Below are positions 1 through 10,060 of a stretch of 32,318 bases of DNA, in pieces (position 1 is the stretch's first letter; the number at the start of each line of letters is the position of its first letter). Below the pieces are notes generated by a model. It was not told where the DNA came from, searched no databases, and worked only from the letters and a program-made list of their open reading frames with translations. The stretch is from Micromonospora arborensis (GTDB taxonomy: Bacteria > Actinomycetota > Actinomycetes > Mycobacteriales > Micromonosporaceae): the NCBI RefSeq assembly GCF_003205615.1, contig NZ_PYBV01000034.1, positions 50,714 to 83,031 of the forward strand, in the 5' to 3' direction. A program made the translations under genes and the position numbers.

Positions 1-30
1 CGGCGGGGACTCGGCCGGGCCACGCAGCGC

Positions 31-50
31 CTGCCCCAGATCTGGGGCAG
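31..50. repeat. perfect 20-bp palindrome upstream of thyX
   Basis: CTGCCCCAGATCTGGGGCAG is a perfect inverted repeat with 10-bp arms and no spacer. It lies about 225 bp before the thyX start. It could be a dimeric-repressor operator or the hairpin of a terminator for a gene left of the window. No T-run follows, so the role is open. Confidence 0.5.
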
Positions 51-100
51 CTCTACAGGCAACCGGGGAGGGGTCAGGGGTCGGCGGTGCGTCGGCGAGG

Positions 101-154
101 GTGCAGAGGGTGCAGAGGGTGTCGAGGGTGTCGAGGGTGTCGAGGGTGTCGAGA
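101..154. repeat. six 9-bp tandem repeats upstream of thyX
   Basis: Two GTGCAGAGG units (101-118) are followed by three GTGTCGAGG units and one GTGTCGAGA unit (119-154). The array is in phase at 9 bp and so would not shift a reading frame. The reading frame through it joins thyX in frame but would give a Cys-Arg-Gly-rich extension with no resemblance to the family, so I treat it as non-coding. Copy number is likely variable between strains (inference). Confidence 0.75.
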
Positions 155-239
155 TCTTGGACACTTATGGCCCCCGCTGAGGCGAGAGGCGTCGGTGATT
201 TTGGCGGCAGCTGGGCGGTTTCGGCACCGCGAGCCCGAG

Positions 240-268
240 TTGGGCGTGGGACCGCTGACCACTACAGT
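240..268 (+). promoter_or_regulatory. candidate thyX promoter (leaderless)
   Basis: A -35-like TTGGGC (240-245) and a -10-like TACAGT (263-268) are separated by 17 bp. The -10 box ends 7 bp before the ATG at 276, so transcription would begin at or next to the start codon. No Shine-Dalgarno sequence precedes this ATG, which supports a leaderless mRNA. Confidence 0.5.
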
Positions 269-275
269 CGCAGGA

Positions 276-1025
276 ATGCCGGAGATGGTGCAGCCCCAGG
301 TCAAGTTGATCGCGTGGACCCAGTTCGCGGCCCCGGACGACGTGCCGTGGTCGACCGACGCCGAGGGGGGCCAGGCGCTCGCCGAGTTCGCCGGCCGGGC
401 CTGCTACCAGTCGTGGAAGAAGCCGAACCCGGCCACCGCCACCAACGCCGGCTACCTGGCGCACATCCTCGACGTCGGGCACCTCTCGGTGCTGGAGCAC
501 GGGTCGGTGACCTTCTACTTCACCGGGGTGTCCCGCTCCTTCACCCACGAGTTGATTCGGCACCGGCACTTCTCGTACTCCCAGCTGTCCCAGCGCTACG
601 TCCCGGAGCGGGACGCGGCCATGGTCGAGCCGGCGGTCATCGCCGACGACCCGGAGCTGCACAAGAGGTTCGTGGAGGCCGCCGAGGCGAGCGTGCGGGC
701 GTACACCGAGTTGCTGGAGGGCCTTGAGCAGCGCTTCTCCGACGAGCCGAACCCGACGCTGCGCCGCAAGCAGGCCCGGCAGGCGGCCCGAGCGGTGCTG
801 CCCAACGCCACCGAGACCCGCATCGTGGTCAGCGGCAACTACCGGGCCTGGCGGCACTTCATCGCGATGCGGGCCACCGAGCACGCCGATGTGGAGATCC
901 GCGAGCTGGCCGTGGAGTGCCTGCGCCAACTGCAGGGGGTCGCCCCCAACGTGTTCGCCGACTTCGTGATCTCCACGTTGCCGGATGGCACCGAGGTTGC
1001 GGCCAGCCCGCACGAGGCGTCCTGA
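276..1025 (+). CDS. thyX: FAD-dependent thymidylate synthase ThyX
   Basis: Flavin-dependent enzyme that methylates dUMP to dTMP using methylene-tetrahydrofolate and NADPH, acting in the cytosol as a tetramer. The ThyX signature RHRX7S is present as R95-H-R to S105 (RHRHFSYSQLS), and the C-terminal region has the substrate-binding pattern NYRAWRHFIAMR. The product is 249 aa, normal for the family. I chose the ATG at 276 because a -10 box ends 7 bp upstream and the longer frame to position 87 only translates a 9-bp repeat array. An ATG at 285 is a weaker alternative. dapA follows after 47 bp on the same strand, the same neighbour as in mycobacteria. Confidence 0.97.
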   Translation: MPEMVQPQVKLIAWTQFAAPDDVPWSTDAEGGQALAEFAGRACYQSWKKPNPATATNAGYLAHILDVGHLSVLEHGSVTFYFTGVSRSFTHELIRHRHFSYSQLSQRYVPERDAAMVEPAVIADDPELHKRFVEAAEASVRAYTELLEGLEQRFSDEPNPTLRRKQARQAARAVLPNATETRIVVSGNYRAWRHFIAMRATEHADVEIRELAVECLRQLQGVAPNVFADFVISTLPDGTEVAASPHEAS

Positions 1026-1059
1026 GCCCTTCCCTGGCGGGCCCCGGCTGGTCGTCCGC

Positions 1060-1065
1060 TAGGTT
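1060..1065 (+). promoter_or_regulatory. candidate -10 box for dapA
   Basis: TAGGTT fits the actinobacterial TANNNT -10 pattern and ends 7 bp before the dapA ATG at 1073. No Shine-Dalgarno sequence lies before that ATG. I see no good -35 box, so dapA could also be read through from thyX. Confidence 0.3.
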
Positions 1066-1072
1066 GGGGGGT

Positions 1073-1999
1073 ATGACGCACGACCACCTCGACGCCGCTG
1101 CCCGACCGGTGTCCCGCCCCTTTGGCCGGCTGCTCACCGCCATGGTGAGCCCGTTCGCCCCCGACGGCTCCCTCGACCTCGACGGTGCCGCTCGGCTGGC
1201 GAGTCACCTGGTCGACGAGCAGGGCAACGACGCGGTGGTCGTCAACGGCACCACCGGCGAGTCGCCGACCACCACCGACACCGAGAAGGAACGCCTGATT
1301 CGGGCCGTGGTGGAGGCTGTCGGCGATCGCGCCAAGGTGGTCGCCGGGGTCGGCACCAACGACACCCGGCACACCATCGAGTTGGCCGCCGCTGCCGAGA
1401 AGGCCGGCGCACACGGTCTGCTCGTGGTGACCCCCTACTACAACAAGCCACCGCAGAGCGGATTGCTGCGGCACTTCACCGCGGTGGCCGACGCCACCGG
1501 CCTGCCGGTGATGCTGTACGACATCCCGCACCGCTCGGGCGTGCCGATCGAGACCGAGACGCTGGTCCGACTCGCCGAGCACGGCCGAATCGTCGCGGTC
1601 AAGGACGCCAAGGGCGACCTGATCGCCACCAGCTGGGTGACCAGCCGGACCGCCCTCGCCTACTACTGCGGCGAGGACGCACTCACCCTGCCGGCGCTGG
1701 CCGCTGGCAGCGTGGGCCTGGTCGGCACCTCGACGCACTTCGTCGGGGCGCTGGCCGCACAGATGATCGAGGCGTTCGACGCGGGGAACATGCCGGCCGC
1801 GCTTGCCCTGCACCGGCGGCTGCTGCCGCTGTTCACTGGCATCTTCCGCACCCAGGGCACCATCCTGGTGAAGGCGGGCCTGGCATCGCTGGGCCTGCCG
1901 GCCGGCCCGGTGCGACCCCCACTGGTGGACGCCACCGACGACGAGATCGCCCAACTGCGCGCGGACTTCGCGGCAGTGGGCCTGGAGCTGCCCGAATGA
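1073..1999 (+). CDS. dapA: 4-hydroxy-tetrahydrodipicolinate synthase DapA
   Basis: Class I aldolase-like lyase that condenses pyruvate with aspartate semialdehyde, the first committed step to diaminopimelate and lysine. The 308-aa product carries the pyruvate-binding GTTGES motif (59-64), TPYYNKP (120-126), the active-site tyrosine in LYDIP (Y149) and the Schiff-base lysine in VKDAKGD (K177). The start at 1073 gives a family-typical N-terminus (FGRLLTAMVSPF); the frame runs back to 917 over the thyX 3' end and is not used. It sits between thyX and rnj, a conserved actinobacterial order. Confidence 0.96.
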   Translation: MTHDHLDAAARPVSRPFGRLLTAMVSPFAPDGSLDLDGAARLASHLVDEQGNDAVVVNGTTGESPTTTDTEKERLIRAVVEAVGDRAKVVAGVGTNDTRHTIELAAAAEKAGAHGLLVVTPYYNKPPQSGLLRHFTAVADATGLPVMLYDIPHRSGVPIETETLVRLAEHGRIVAVKDAKGDLIATSWVTSRTALAYYCGEDALTLPALAAGSVGLVGTSTHFVGALAAQMIEAFDAGNMPAALALHRRLLPLFTGIFRTQGTILVKAGLASLGLPAGPVRPPLVDATDDEIAQLRADFAAVGLELPE

Positions 2000-2051
2000 T
2001 CGAACGACACGATGGGCGCCGGGTTACGGCGTCGCAGAATGAGGTGGACGC

Positions 2052-3740
<1,689 letters not shown>

Positions 3741-3747
3741 CCCGCGT

Positions 3748-3798
3748 GATCGGGCCGGTCGCCGACATCCCCCGTGGATGTCGGTGGCCGGCCCGATC
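3748..3798. terminator. 23-bp hairpin, bidirectional terminator
   Basis: Arms 3748-3770 and 3776-3798 pair over 23 positions with two G-U wobbles on the plus strand and a 5-nt loop (3771-3775). It lies between the convergent rnj and LPXTG-protein genes. No U-tract follows, as is common for high-GC actinobacterial terminators. Confidence 0.75.
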
Positions 3799-3818
3799 CT
3801 GTTGGTACGCGCTTCGGC

Positions 3819-4865
3819 TCAGCCCTGCGACATCCGGCGCCGCAGCACGAGCAGCCCAACCCCGAGGGCCAGCAGCACTGCGCCGATGAGGCCGTAGACG
3901 CTGCCGGACGTGCCGGTGCGGGGCAGTTGCGCCGCTTCCGGGGTGGACGTGCCCACCGCGGTCGGCGTCGGGGTGGTGGCCGGATCGGCCGATGGCGGGG
4001 TGCTGGCGTCGCCGGCACCGGATCCGCCCGTGCCGCCCAGGCGAAGTGTCAGCGCGGTGTCCTTGTTGGTGTAGCGGCTCGTCGGGGTGAGCGAGAGGCG
4101 CACGGTCTTCGTGCCCCCGGTGACCGACAGCCGTACGTCGAAGGTGTCGGTGGCACCGTCGGCGAGCACACCCCGCCGCAGGACCTCGCAGCCAACGCCG
4201 TTCATCCGGCCGCTGTCGGAGCACGCCGGCGCGGTCACCCGCACCCCGTCCGGGGTGGTGATGGTGAACGAGTAACCGCCGATGTCGAAGGTGCCGGCGT
4301 TCGTGACCCGCACCCGTACCGTCGTCATCCCGTTGACGATCGGCGCCGCGGTGGCCCGCAGTCGCAGCGACGTGCGGTCCGGCCAGTTGATCCGGAAGTC
4401 GGTGAACCCATCGGTGACCCCGGCGGCGTCCCGGCCGGCGACGGAGCCCCAGGCGCTCACTCCGAAGACCGGCTCCGGGGTCGACGAGGTGACCGTCAGC
4501 CGGTACGCGCGCTCACCCCCGGCGGGAAGCTCCGCGCCGCCGCAGAGCCAGCTCCGCGGCGTGCCGCTGAGCGAACGGCAGTCCGCGCCCGAGGTCGGCT
4601 CGACGAAGTCCGGCAGGCGCAGCACGAAGAAACCCTTCGCTGCCGCGGCGCCCGGGTTCTTGACGGTGACCTCCAGCGGGCCGGACGGGAACCACGGGTC
4701 CTGGGCGAGGAAGACGATGTCGCCCCGAGCGGTGACAGTGGGCGCGGCGGTCGCGCTCGGCGACCCGGTCGGGGTGGCGGCTGGCGCGGCGGCGGCCGGC
4801 CCGGCAAGGGTGGGCACGAAGAGCAGGGCGGCGGCGAGGAGGCCGGAGCTGAGCAGGCGGTTCAT
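3819..4865 (-). CDS. LPXTG cell-wall-anchored surface protein
   Basis: Secreted protein predicted to be linked covalently to peptidoglycan by a sortase. The N-terminus (MNRLLSSGLLAAALLFVP) is a signal peptide. An Ala/Thr/Pro-rich linker leads to a body with beta-rich, invasin/DUF11-like repeats such as VTVKNPGAAAAKGF and VRVTNAGTFDIGGY. A second Pro/Thr-rich wall spanner precedes the sorting signal: LPRTG at 314-318, a hydrophobic segment, and the terminal RRRMSQG. The product is 348 aa. The ATG at 4865 has GGGAG 7 bp upstream; longer starts would add sequence before the signal peptide. No sortase gene is in the window. The ligand or partner is unknown. Confidence 0.85.
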   Translation of the reverse strand: MNRLLSSGLLAAALLFVPTLAGPAAAAPAATPTGSPSATAAPTVTARGDIVFLAQDPWFPSGPLEVTVKNPGAAAAKGFFVLRLPDFVEPTSGADCRSLSGTPRSWLCGGAELPAGGERAYRLTVTSSTPEPVFGVSAWGSVAGRDAAGVTDGFTDFRINWPDRTSLRLRATAAPIVNGMTTVRVRVTNAGTFDIGGYSFTITTPDGVRVTAPACSDSGRMNGVGCEVLRRGVLADGATDTFDVRLSVTGGTKTVRLSLTPTSRYTNKDTALTLRLGGTGGSGAGDASTPPSADPATTPTPTAVGTSTPEAAQLPRTGTSGSVYGLIGAVLLALGVGLLVLRRRMSQG

Positions 4866-4987
4866 GACGACTCCCGGAAGCTGTGATCGATGATGGCCGT
4901 ACCACATCGACACAGCGCTTCCGGTTGCGCACTGTCGGATGTCGCATAGTCGCGCCCCGGGGTGCAACCTGTTGCCCTGTTCGCGAC

Positions 4988-6655
4988 CTAGGGCAGCGCG
5001 CCGACCGCGTCGGCGTACGCCACGCCGGTGGTGATCGCGGCGTCCACCAGGACCATGAGTTGCGCCGGTGCCACCCCGTGCGCCAGGTCCGTGGCCACGT
5101 CGCCGGCCAGCACCAACTCCTCGCCGAGTTCGTGCGCGTACGCCTTGGGCAGCAGCCGGTCGTGGTTCCACGCGTTGCAGAAGGCGTACGCCTCGGCGCG
5201 GCGGGCTGCCGGCAGCCGGCGGGTGGCCATGACGCGGGCGTGCAGCACCTCCCCGCGCTCACCGGCCCGTCGGAACTGGATCACCGCGCCACCCCACCGG
5301 CCGACCACCGTGTCACGGGCCTCCACGAGGTACGGGTCGCCACGCCCGTCCAGGACCGCGGTGATCAGGTCGAGGCTCAGCGCCACGAGCTCACGCTCGC
5401 TCAACTCGGCCTCATCGCCGGACCGGTCGGCGTCGATTTCGTCGGGCTCGTCGTCGTCGGGCAGCGGGACCGGTGCCGCGAGCGGGCGCTCGGCGAGCCA
5501 GGCAGCTATCCGTCCGGAGTGGTGGCCGGTGCCGTTGCGGGCGTCGAAGCTGCCGGCCAGCTCGTTGGCCACCCCGAGCAGTAGCGCACCGAGTGCGGCC
5601 ACGTCCAGCTCGGTGGCGGGTCGCCCGCCGTACGCCGGGCGTGGCATCGTCCGCCCGCCCAGCCCGGCGTCCACGGCCAGTCCGCAAACGAGCGCCCCGG
5701 CGGCGGCGAACTCCATGGCGGCGAGGTCGTCGGTCGGCCGGTCCAGTCGGGGCAGTTGCTCGGCCAGGATGGTCAGCCCGCGTTCCAGGTGCCCGCCCAG
5801 TGCGCAGAACCGCAGGTGCGCGGCGAGATGCGCGAACGCGGCGCGCTCGCGCCGGTGCCGGCGGTACGCCCGGACGTGTGCCGCTGCGGCCCGCTCCGGC
5901 TCGCCGGCGCGCAGGGCGGGCAGCAGACCGGCGATCAGGTCCCGTTCGGGCTGGTCGGTGCAGGCGTCCCGGTCACCGTCGGATTCCCGTAGCTCGTCGA
6001 GCGCGGCCCGCCACTCGCCCCAGCCGGCCAGCAGTTCCGCGCGTCGAGCCGGGGCGCACCCCGGGCAGCCACCGGCCGGGCCGGGCCGTTTACCGGACCA
6101 CCGCTCGTACCAGTGGCGGGCGGTGGGCTCGTCGCCCAGGTGGTCGGCGATCCGGCAGTGCAACTCCGCGACGGTCGGTGTGTCCGGCCCGCCCACGCCG
6201 ACCCGGTGGGCCAGGTCGTGCAGCAGGGCCCGGGTCTGGTCCAGACCGACCCGTGGGGTGCCGATCAGCGCCTCCACCGCGTACCGCTGGTAACGCAGCA
6301 GCAGCCCGGCCTCCGCGTCGGTCAGCAGCTCGGGCCGGTGGTCGGCGGCGGCCCGGCAACGCCGGACCGGCTCGACCAGGCGCCACCGCTCCCCGTGCAG
6401 CAGGTACGCCTCGATCAGCGCGAACCGTGCGTCCATCCCGGACCGGACGTCGCCGGCCGCGTCGGCGCGCTCGGCGAGCCGCTCCAGGGTCACCTGCCGG
6501 GCCGGCCCGTCGGGCTGGTCCCGGGCGTCGGCGAGGGCGGCCTCCAGCGCGGGCAGGCGACCTACGCCGACCCAGCCGACGGGAGCGGCGTGCGGTGTGT
6601 CCGGGTGGGCCACTCGGTCGGTGCTGCTGCCGGTGAACTCGTCCCGGCCGGTCAC
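4988..6655 (-). CDS. helical-repeat protein with C-terminal YbjN-type domain
   Basis: A 555-aa protein of unknown function. The N-terminal two thirds are Ala/Leu/Arg-rich helices resembling TPR-like repeats (inference from composition). A CPGC pair sits in the stretch PAGGCPGCAPARR. An acidic linker (DDDEPDEIDADRSGDEAE) leads to a C-terminal domain with YbjN-like features, including FCNAWNHDRLLPKAY. That domain is clearly paralogous to the protein encoded just upstream (FCNSWNHDRLWPKAF). The start is GTG at 6655, overlapping the upstream stop as GTGA, so the two are probably translationally coupled. YbjN-type folds resemble secretion chaperones; a role in binding partner proteins is possible but unproven. 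Confidence 0.78.
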   Translation of the reverse strand: MTGRDEFTGSSTDRVAHPDTPHAAPVGWVGVGRLPALEAALADARDQPDGPARQVTLERLAERADAAGDVRSGMDARFALIEAYLLHGERWRLVEPVRRCRAAADHRPELLTDAEAGLLLRYQRYAVEALIGTPRVGLDQTRALLHDLAHRVGVGGPDTPTVAELHCRIADHLGDEPTARHWYERWSGKRPGPAGGCPGCAPARRAELLAGWGEWRAALDELRESDGDRDACTDQPERDLIAGLLPALRAGEPERAAAAHVRAYRRHRRERAAFAHLAAHLRFCALGGHLERGLTILAEQLPRLDRPTDDLAAMEFAAAGALVCGLAVDAGLGGRTMPRPAYGGRPATELDVAALGALLLGVANELAGSFDARNGTGHHSGRIAAWLAERPLAAPVPLPDDDEPDEIDADRSGDEAELSERELVALSLDLITAVLDGRGDPYLVEARDTVVGRWGGAVIQFRRAGERGEVLHARVMATRRLPAARRAEAYAFCNAWNHDRLLPKAYAHELGEELVLAGDVATDLAHGVAPAQLMVLVDAAITTGVAYADAVGALP

Positions 6656-7131
6656 GACGGCACCGCCCCGGGCAGCCGCCGGACCGCCACGGCGAGTTGG
6701 CAGCCGGTCGAGATGCCACAGTCGAGCAGTTGGTCGAGCTGGTGCGGGGTCACCCCGCGTTCCAGATCGGTGATCACCTCACCGTAGACCCGGGCCCGAC
6801 CGTCGTCGTCGACATGCACGAACGCCTTCGGCCAGAGCCGGTCGTGGTTCCACGAGTTGCAGAACGCGTACAGGGCGGGCACCTGCTCGATGCCGAAGGT
6901 GGCAGTGACCATGGTGCGGACCTGGAGCAGCTCGCCGGCCCCGCCGAGGCGTAGGAACCAGATCATGTTGTCGTCGAAACGGCCCACCAGTTCGCCGTCC
7001 ACGGTCAGGCCGGCGGACCGGCCGCGGGCGGCGAGCACCGCGGCGACCAGCTCGCCGGTCAGTGGGCGCAGTGCGCCAGGATGCCCGGCCAGCGGTTCGC
7101 CCGGATCGCTCTCGATTTCCGGCGACGCCAT
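6652..7131 (-). CDS. YbjN domain-containing protein
   Basis: A 159-aa single-domain protein of the YbjN/bacterial sensory-transduction-regulator type. Recognisable parts are DDNMIWFLRLGGAGELLQVR, the core FCNSWNHDRLWPKAFVHVDD and the closing helix LDQLLDCGISTG. It is the first gene of a reverse pair: its TGA overlaps the GTG of the 555-aa gene in a GTGA junction. The ATG at 7131 is preceded by AGAAGG about 10 bp upstream. It is divergent from ftsK with 113 bp between starts. In this family the molecular function is not settled. Confidence 0.8.
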   Translation of the reverse strand: MASPEIESDPGEPLAGHPGALRPLTGELVAAVLAARGRSAGLTVDGELVGRFDDNMIWFLRLGGAGELLQVRTMVTATFGIEQVPALYAFCNSWNHDRLWPKAFVHVDDDGRARVYGEVITDLERGVTPHQLDQLLDCGISTGCQLAVAVRRLPGAVPS

Positions 7132-7232
7132 GGGGCATCCCTTCTGAGGCGGATATCACGACCGGCGGCGGGGCCGGTGTTGCGACGCGCGGACACGACC
7201 GGGAAAAGCGGGGATCTGCCCGGTCCCACCGT

Positions 7233-7238
7233 TACCGT
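7233..7238 (+). promoter_or_regulatory. candidate -10 box for leaderless ftsK
   Basis: TACCGT (TANNNT) ends 6 bp before the ftsK ATG at 7245, and no Shine-Dalgarno sequence precedes that ATG. The -35 position is weak (GGGGAT). Confidence 0.35.
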
Positions 7239-7244
7239 GACTCT

Positions 7245-9707
7245 ATGGCGGGCCGTACCTCTCAGGCGAGCCGGCGGCGCGGCGCGTCGCCGCGCGGTAG
7301 CACCAACAGTCGTGCCCGCCAACCGGCGAAGAAGACCCGGGCGCCGGTCCGGCGTCCTACCACGCCGGCCCGGCCCGGCCCGGCGGTGTACGTGGGCCGT
7401 GCGGTGGGTGCTTTGTGGATGGGCGTGGCACACGGGATGGGTTGGGCGGTGCGGGCCGCCGGTCGGCAGGCCGCCTCGGCTCGCGACCTCGACCCGGAGC
7501 ACCGTCGTGACGGTGCCGGCCTGCTGATGTTCGGGCTCGCCCTGCTCACCGCCGTGGCGCTCTGGTTCTCCGGAGCGGGCCCGGTGGGTGCGCGGCTGGC
7601 CGACTCGATCCGGTTGTTCCTGGGCGCGATCTCCGTTGTCGTGCCGGTGCTGCTGATGATCGGGGCGTGGCGGTTGATGCGTCAGCCGGTCGATCCGGAG
7701 CACCGGGGCCGCGGGTTGATCGGCTGGACCTCGCTGCTCGTGTCGACCGCCGCGCTGCTCCAGATCGGTCAGGCCCCGGCCACCCCGCTGCAGCGGGACT
7801 TCGCGGGTGGTCTGGTCGGCGCGGGTGTCGGCGGGCTGCTGGAACGCGCGGTGACCGCCTGGGTGGCGGTGCCGCTGCTGATCCTGCTGCTGCTCTTCGG
7901 CCTGCTCGTGGTGACCGCGACCCCGATCAACAAGATCCCCGAGCGGTTGGGCCTGCTCGCCGGCGGTCTGGTCGCCCCGCCGGACGCCGCCGTCGACGAG
8001 GAGTCGGACGAGGCGGCCCCACGGCCGGCACGCAAGAGGCCGGCGAAGCGGATGCCGCCGCCGCTGGACCCGGACGACTTCGAGGACCTGGACGGTGCGG
8101 ACCTCCAGGAGACGATGGTGCTGCCGCGCAAGTCGCCGGCGAAGGTGCCGGCGAGCCGCCGGCCGCCGGCCGAGCCACCGGAGCATTCGGCTCCGCCGAC
8201 CCGGGCCGAGCAGCTCGCACTGACCGGGTTGGCCGGGGACTACGTCCTTCCGCCGGCCAACATGCTCAGCGCCGGGGCCGCCGCGAAGACCCGCAGCAAG
8301 GCCAACGACGAGGTGATCGCCGCACTGACGGGCGTCTTCGACCAGTTCGATGTGGACGCCGCGGTCACCGGCTTCACTCGCGGCCCGACGGTCACCCGGT
8401 ACGAGGTGGAGTTGGGGCACGGCGTCAAGGTCGAACGCATCACCCAGCTCTCCCGCAACATCGCGTACGCGGTGAAGTCACCGGACGTGCGGATCCTCAG
8501 CCCGATCCCGGGCAAGAGCGCCGTCGGCGTGGAGATCCCGAACACCGACCCGGAGAACGTCGCCCTCGGCGACGTGCTGCGCTCGCGGGCGGCGACAAGT
8601 GACCACCACCCGATGGTGGTGGCGCTGGGCAAGGACATCGAGGGCGGCTACGTGGTGGCCAACCTCGCCAAGATGCCGCACATTCTCATCGCCGGGGCCA
8701 CCGGAGCCGGAAAGTCGAGCTGCCTCAACACCCTGCTGGTGTCCGTCCTCACCCGGGCCACCCCGGACGAGGTGCGGCTGCTGCTGATCGACCCGAAGCG
8801 GGTCGAGATGACCGGCTACGAGGGCATCCCGCACCTGGTCACCCCGATCGTGACAAACGCCAAGAAGGCGGCCGACTCGCTGGACTGGGTGGTCCGCGAG
8901 ATGGACATGCGTTACGACGACCTCGCCGCCAACGGGGTCCGGCACATCGACGACTTCAACCGCAAGGTCCGCAACGGCGAGATCAAGGCCCCGCCGGGCA
9001 GCGAACGGGAGATGCGCCCGTACCCGTACCTGCTGGTGATCGTGGACGAGCTGGCCGACCTGATGATGGTCGCGCCCCGCGACGTGGAGGACTCGGTCGT
9101 CCGGATCACCCAGCTGGCCCGCGCCGCCGGCATCCACCTGGTGTTGGCCACCCAGCGCCCCTCGGTCGACGTGGTGACCGGTCTGATCAAGGCGAACGTG
9201 CCGTCCCGGCTGGCGTTCGCCACCTCCTCGCTCGCGGACTCCCGGGTCATCCTCGACCAGCCGGGCGCGGAGAAGCTGCTCGGTCGTGGTGACGGGCTCT
9301 TCCTGCCGATGGGCGCCTCCAAGCCGGTACGCATCCAGGGCGCCTGGGTCACCGAGCGGGAAATCGCCGACGTGGTGAAGTTCTGCAAGGACCAGCGTGA
9401 GCCGGAGTTCCGCAAGGACGTGCTGGCCCCCGCGCAGGAGAACAAGAAGAAGATCGACGAGGACATCGGCGACGACCTTGACCTGTTGGTGCAGGCGGTG
9501 GAGTTGGTGGTCACCTCGCAGTTCGGCTCGACCTCGATGCTGCAACGCAAGCTGCGGGTCGGGTTCGCGAAGGCGGGCCGACTGATGGACCTGATGGAGA
9601 CCCGTGGGGTGGTCGGGCCGTCCGAGGGGTCGAAGGCGCGCGACGTGCTGGTCAAGCCGGACGAGCTGGAGGAGGTCCTGGTCGGCCTGCGCGGCGACGG
9701 CGACTGA
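7245..9707 (+). CDS. ftsK: FtsK/SpoIIIE DNA translocase
   Basis: Septum-located ATPase that pumps chromosomal DNA during division and sporulation. The 820-aa product has a basic N-terminus, four membrane helices (about 92-108, 124-142, 158-174 and 205-225), an acidic/Pro-rich linker, and the motor: Walker A GATGAGKS (484-491) and Walker B with D601-E602 (LLVIVDELADL). The C-terminal winged-helix gamma domain (about 755-820) that reads chromosome polarity sequences is intact. The linker is short, as usual in actinobacteria. I chose the ATG at 7245 because the longer frame (from 7062) runs over the divergent gene and a -10 box ends 6 bp upstream of this ATG. Confidence 0.96.
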   Translation: MAGRTSQASRRRGASPRGSTNSRARQPAKKTRAPVRRPTTPARPGPAVYVGRAVGALWMGVAHGMGWAVRAAGRQAASARDLDPEHRRDGAGLLMFGLALLTAVALWFSGAGPVGARLADSIRLFLGAISVVVPVLLMIGAWRLMRQPVDPEHRGRGLIGWTSLLVSTAALLQIGQAPATPLQRDFAGGLVGAGVGGLLERAVTAWVAVPLLILLLLFGLLVVTATPINKIPERLGLLAGGLVAPPDAAVDEESDEAAPRPARKRPAKRMPPPLDPDDFEDLDGADLQETMVLPRKSPAKVPASRRPPAEPPEHSAPPTRAEQLALTGLAGDYVLPPANMLSAGAAAKTRSKANDEVIAALTGVFDQFDVDAAVTGFTRGPTVTRYEVELGHGVKVERITQLSRNIAYAVKSPDVRILSPIPGKSAVGVEIPNTDPENVALGDVLRSRAATSDHHPMVVALGKDIEGGYVVANLAKMPHILIAGATGAGKSSCLNTLLVSVLTRATPDEVRLLLIDPKRVEMTGYEGIPHLVTPIVTNAKKAADSLDWVVREMDMRYDDLAANGVRHIDDFNRKVRNGEIKAPPGSEREMRPYPYLLVIVDELADLMMVAPRDVEDSVVRITQLARAAGIHLVLATQRPSVDVVTGLIKANVPSRLAFATSSLADSRVILDQPGAEKLLGRGDGLFLPMGASKPVRIQGAWVTEREIADVVKFCKDQREPEFRKDVLAPAQENKKKIDEDIGDDLDLLVQAVELVVTSQFGSTSMLQRKLRVGFAKAGRLMDLMETRGVVGPSEGSKARDVLVKPDELEEVLVGLRGDGD

Positions 9708-9739
9708 CGCTCGGGGTGCGACCGGGCCAGAGTGCAGGA

Positions 9740-9766
9740 CGGGCCCACCGGATTCCGGCGGGCCCG
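9740..9766. terminator. hairpin between ftsK and small membrane gene
   Basis: Arms 9740-9751 and 9755-9766 form a 12-position stem with one A-C mismatch and a 3-nt loop (ATT). It sits between convergent genes and so likely serves both. Confidence 0.6.
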
Positions 9767-9782
9767 AGTCTGTGCGGAGTGG

Positions 9783-10028
9783 TCAGTTGTTGATCAGCGT
9801 GCTGTAGACCACCAGGCCGATGATCGCGGCCACGACGCTGGCCGCCGCGGCGTACCAGCCCAGCGGCTTGTCGCCCAACACGGCGCCGACAATGCCCGCG
9901 ATGACGCCGAGCACGCCGAAGATGATCGGGTTGAGCAGCAGTGCGAGGACCGCGAAGACGAAGCCCACGATGGTGAGGATGCGGGCGGCGTTGCTGCGGG
10001 GACGGGCGGTGCTGGGCAGGTCGGCCAT
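9783..10028 (-). CDS. small membrane protein (two to three helices)
   Basis: An 81-aa protein with a short polar N-terminus (MADLPSTARPRSN) and hydrophobic segments at about 13-45 (a helical hairpin with a central NPIIFG) and 55-78. It resembles the small DUF4190-like membrane proteins common in actinobacteria, but I cannot assign a family securely. The ATG at 10028 has an excellent GGAGGA Shine-Dalgarno sequence 7-8 bp upstream, which decides the start over the in-frame one at 10076. It lies downstream of the Gdx transporter gene on the same strand, with an inverted repeat between them. Confidence 0.75.
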   Translation of the reverse strand: MADLPSTARPRSNAARILTIVGFVFAVLALLLNPIIFGVLGVIAGIVGAVLGDKPLGWYAAAASVVAAIIGLVVYSTLINN

Positions 10029-10060
10029 GTCTTCCTCCGGTTGAGAGCCTGTCGTGACGT

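Noticed and set aside
101..154. CRISPR-like array
   Set aside because: The units are 9 bp, directly abutting and without spacers, and there are no cas genes.
87..275. Longer thyX frame starting at 87
   Set aside because: It translates a 9-bp repeat array into a Cys-Arg-Gly run unlike any ThyX N-terminus, and a promoter-like pair sits just before 276.
5473..6636. Long Arg/Pro-rich forward open frame opposite the YbjN gene
   Set aside because: It is a GC-skew shadow: composition is Arg/Pro/Ala only, no family motifs, no ribosome site, and the reverse strand carries a convincing gene.
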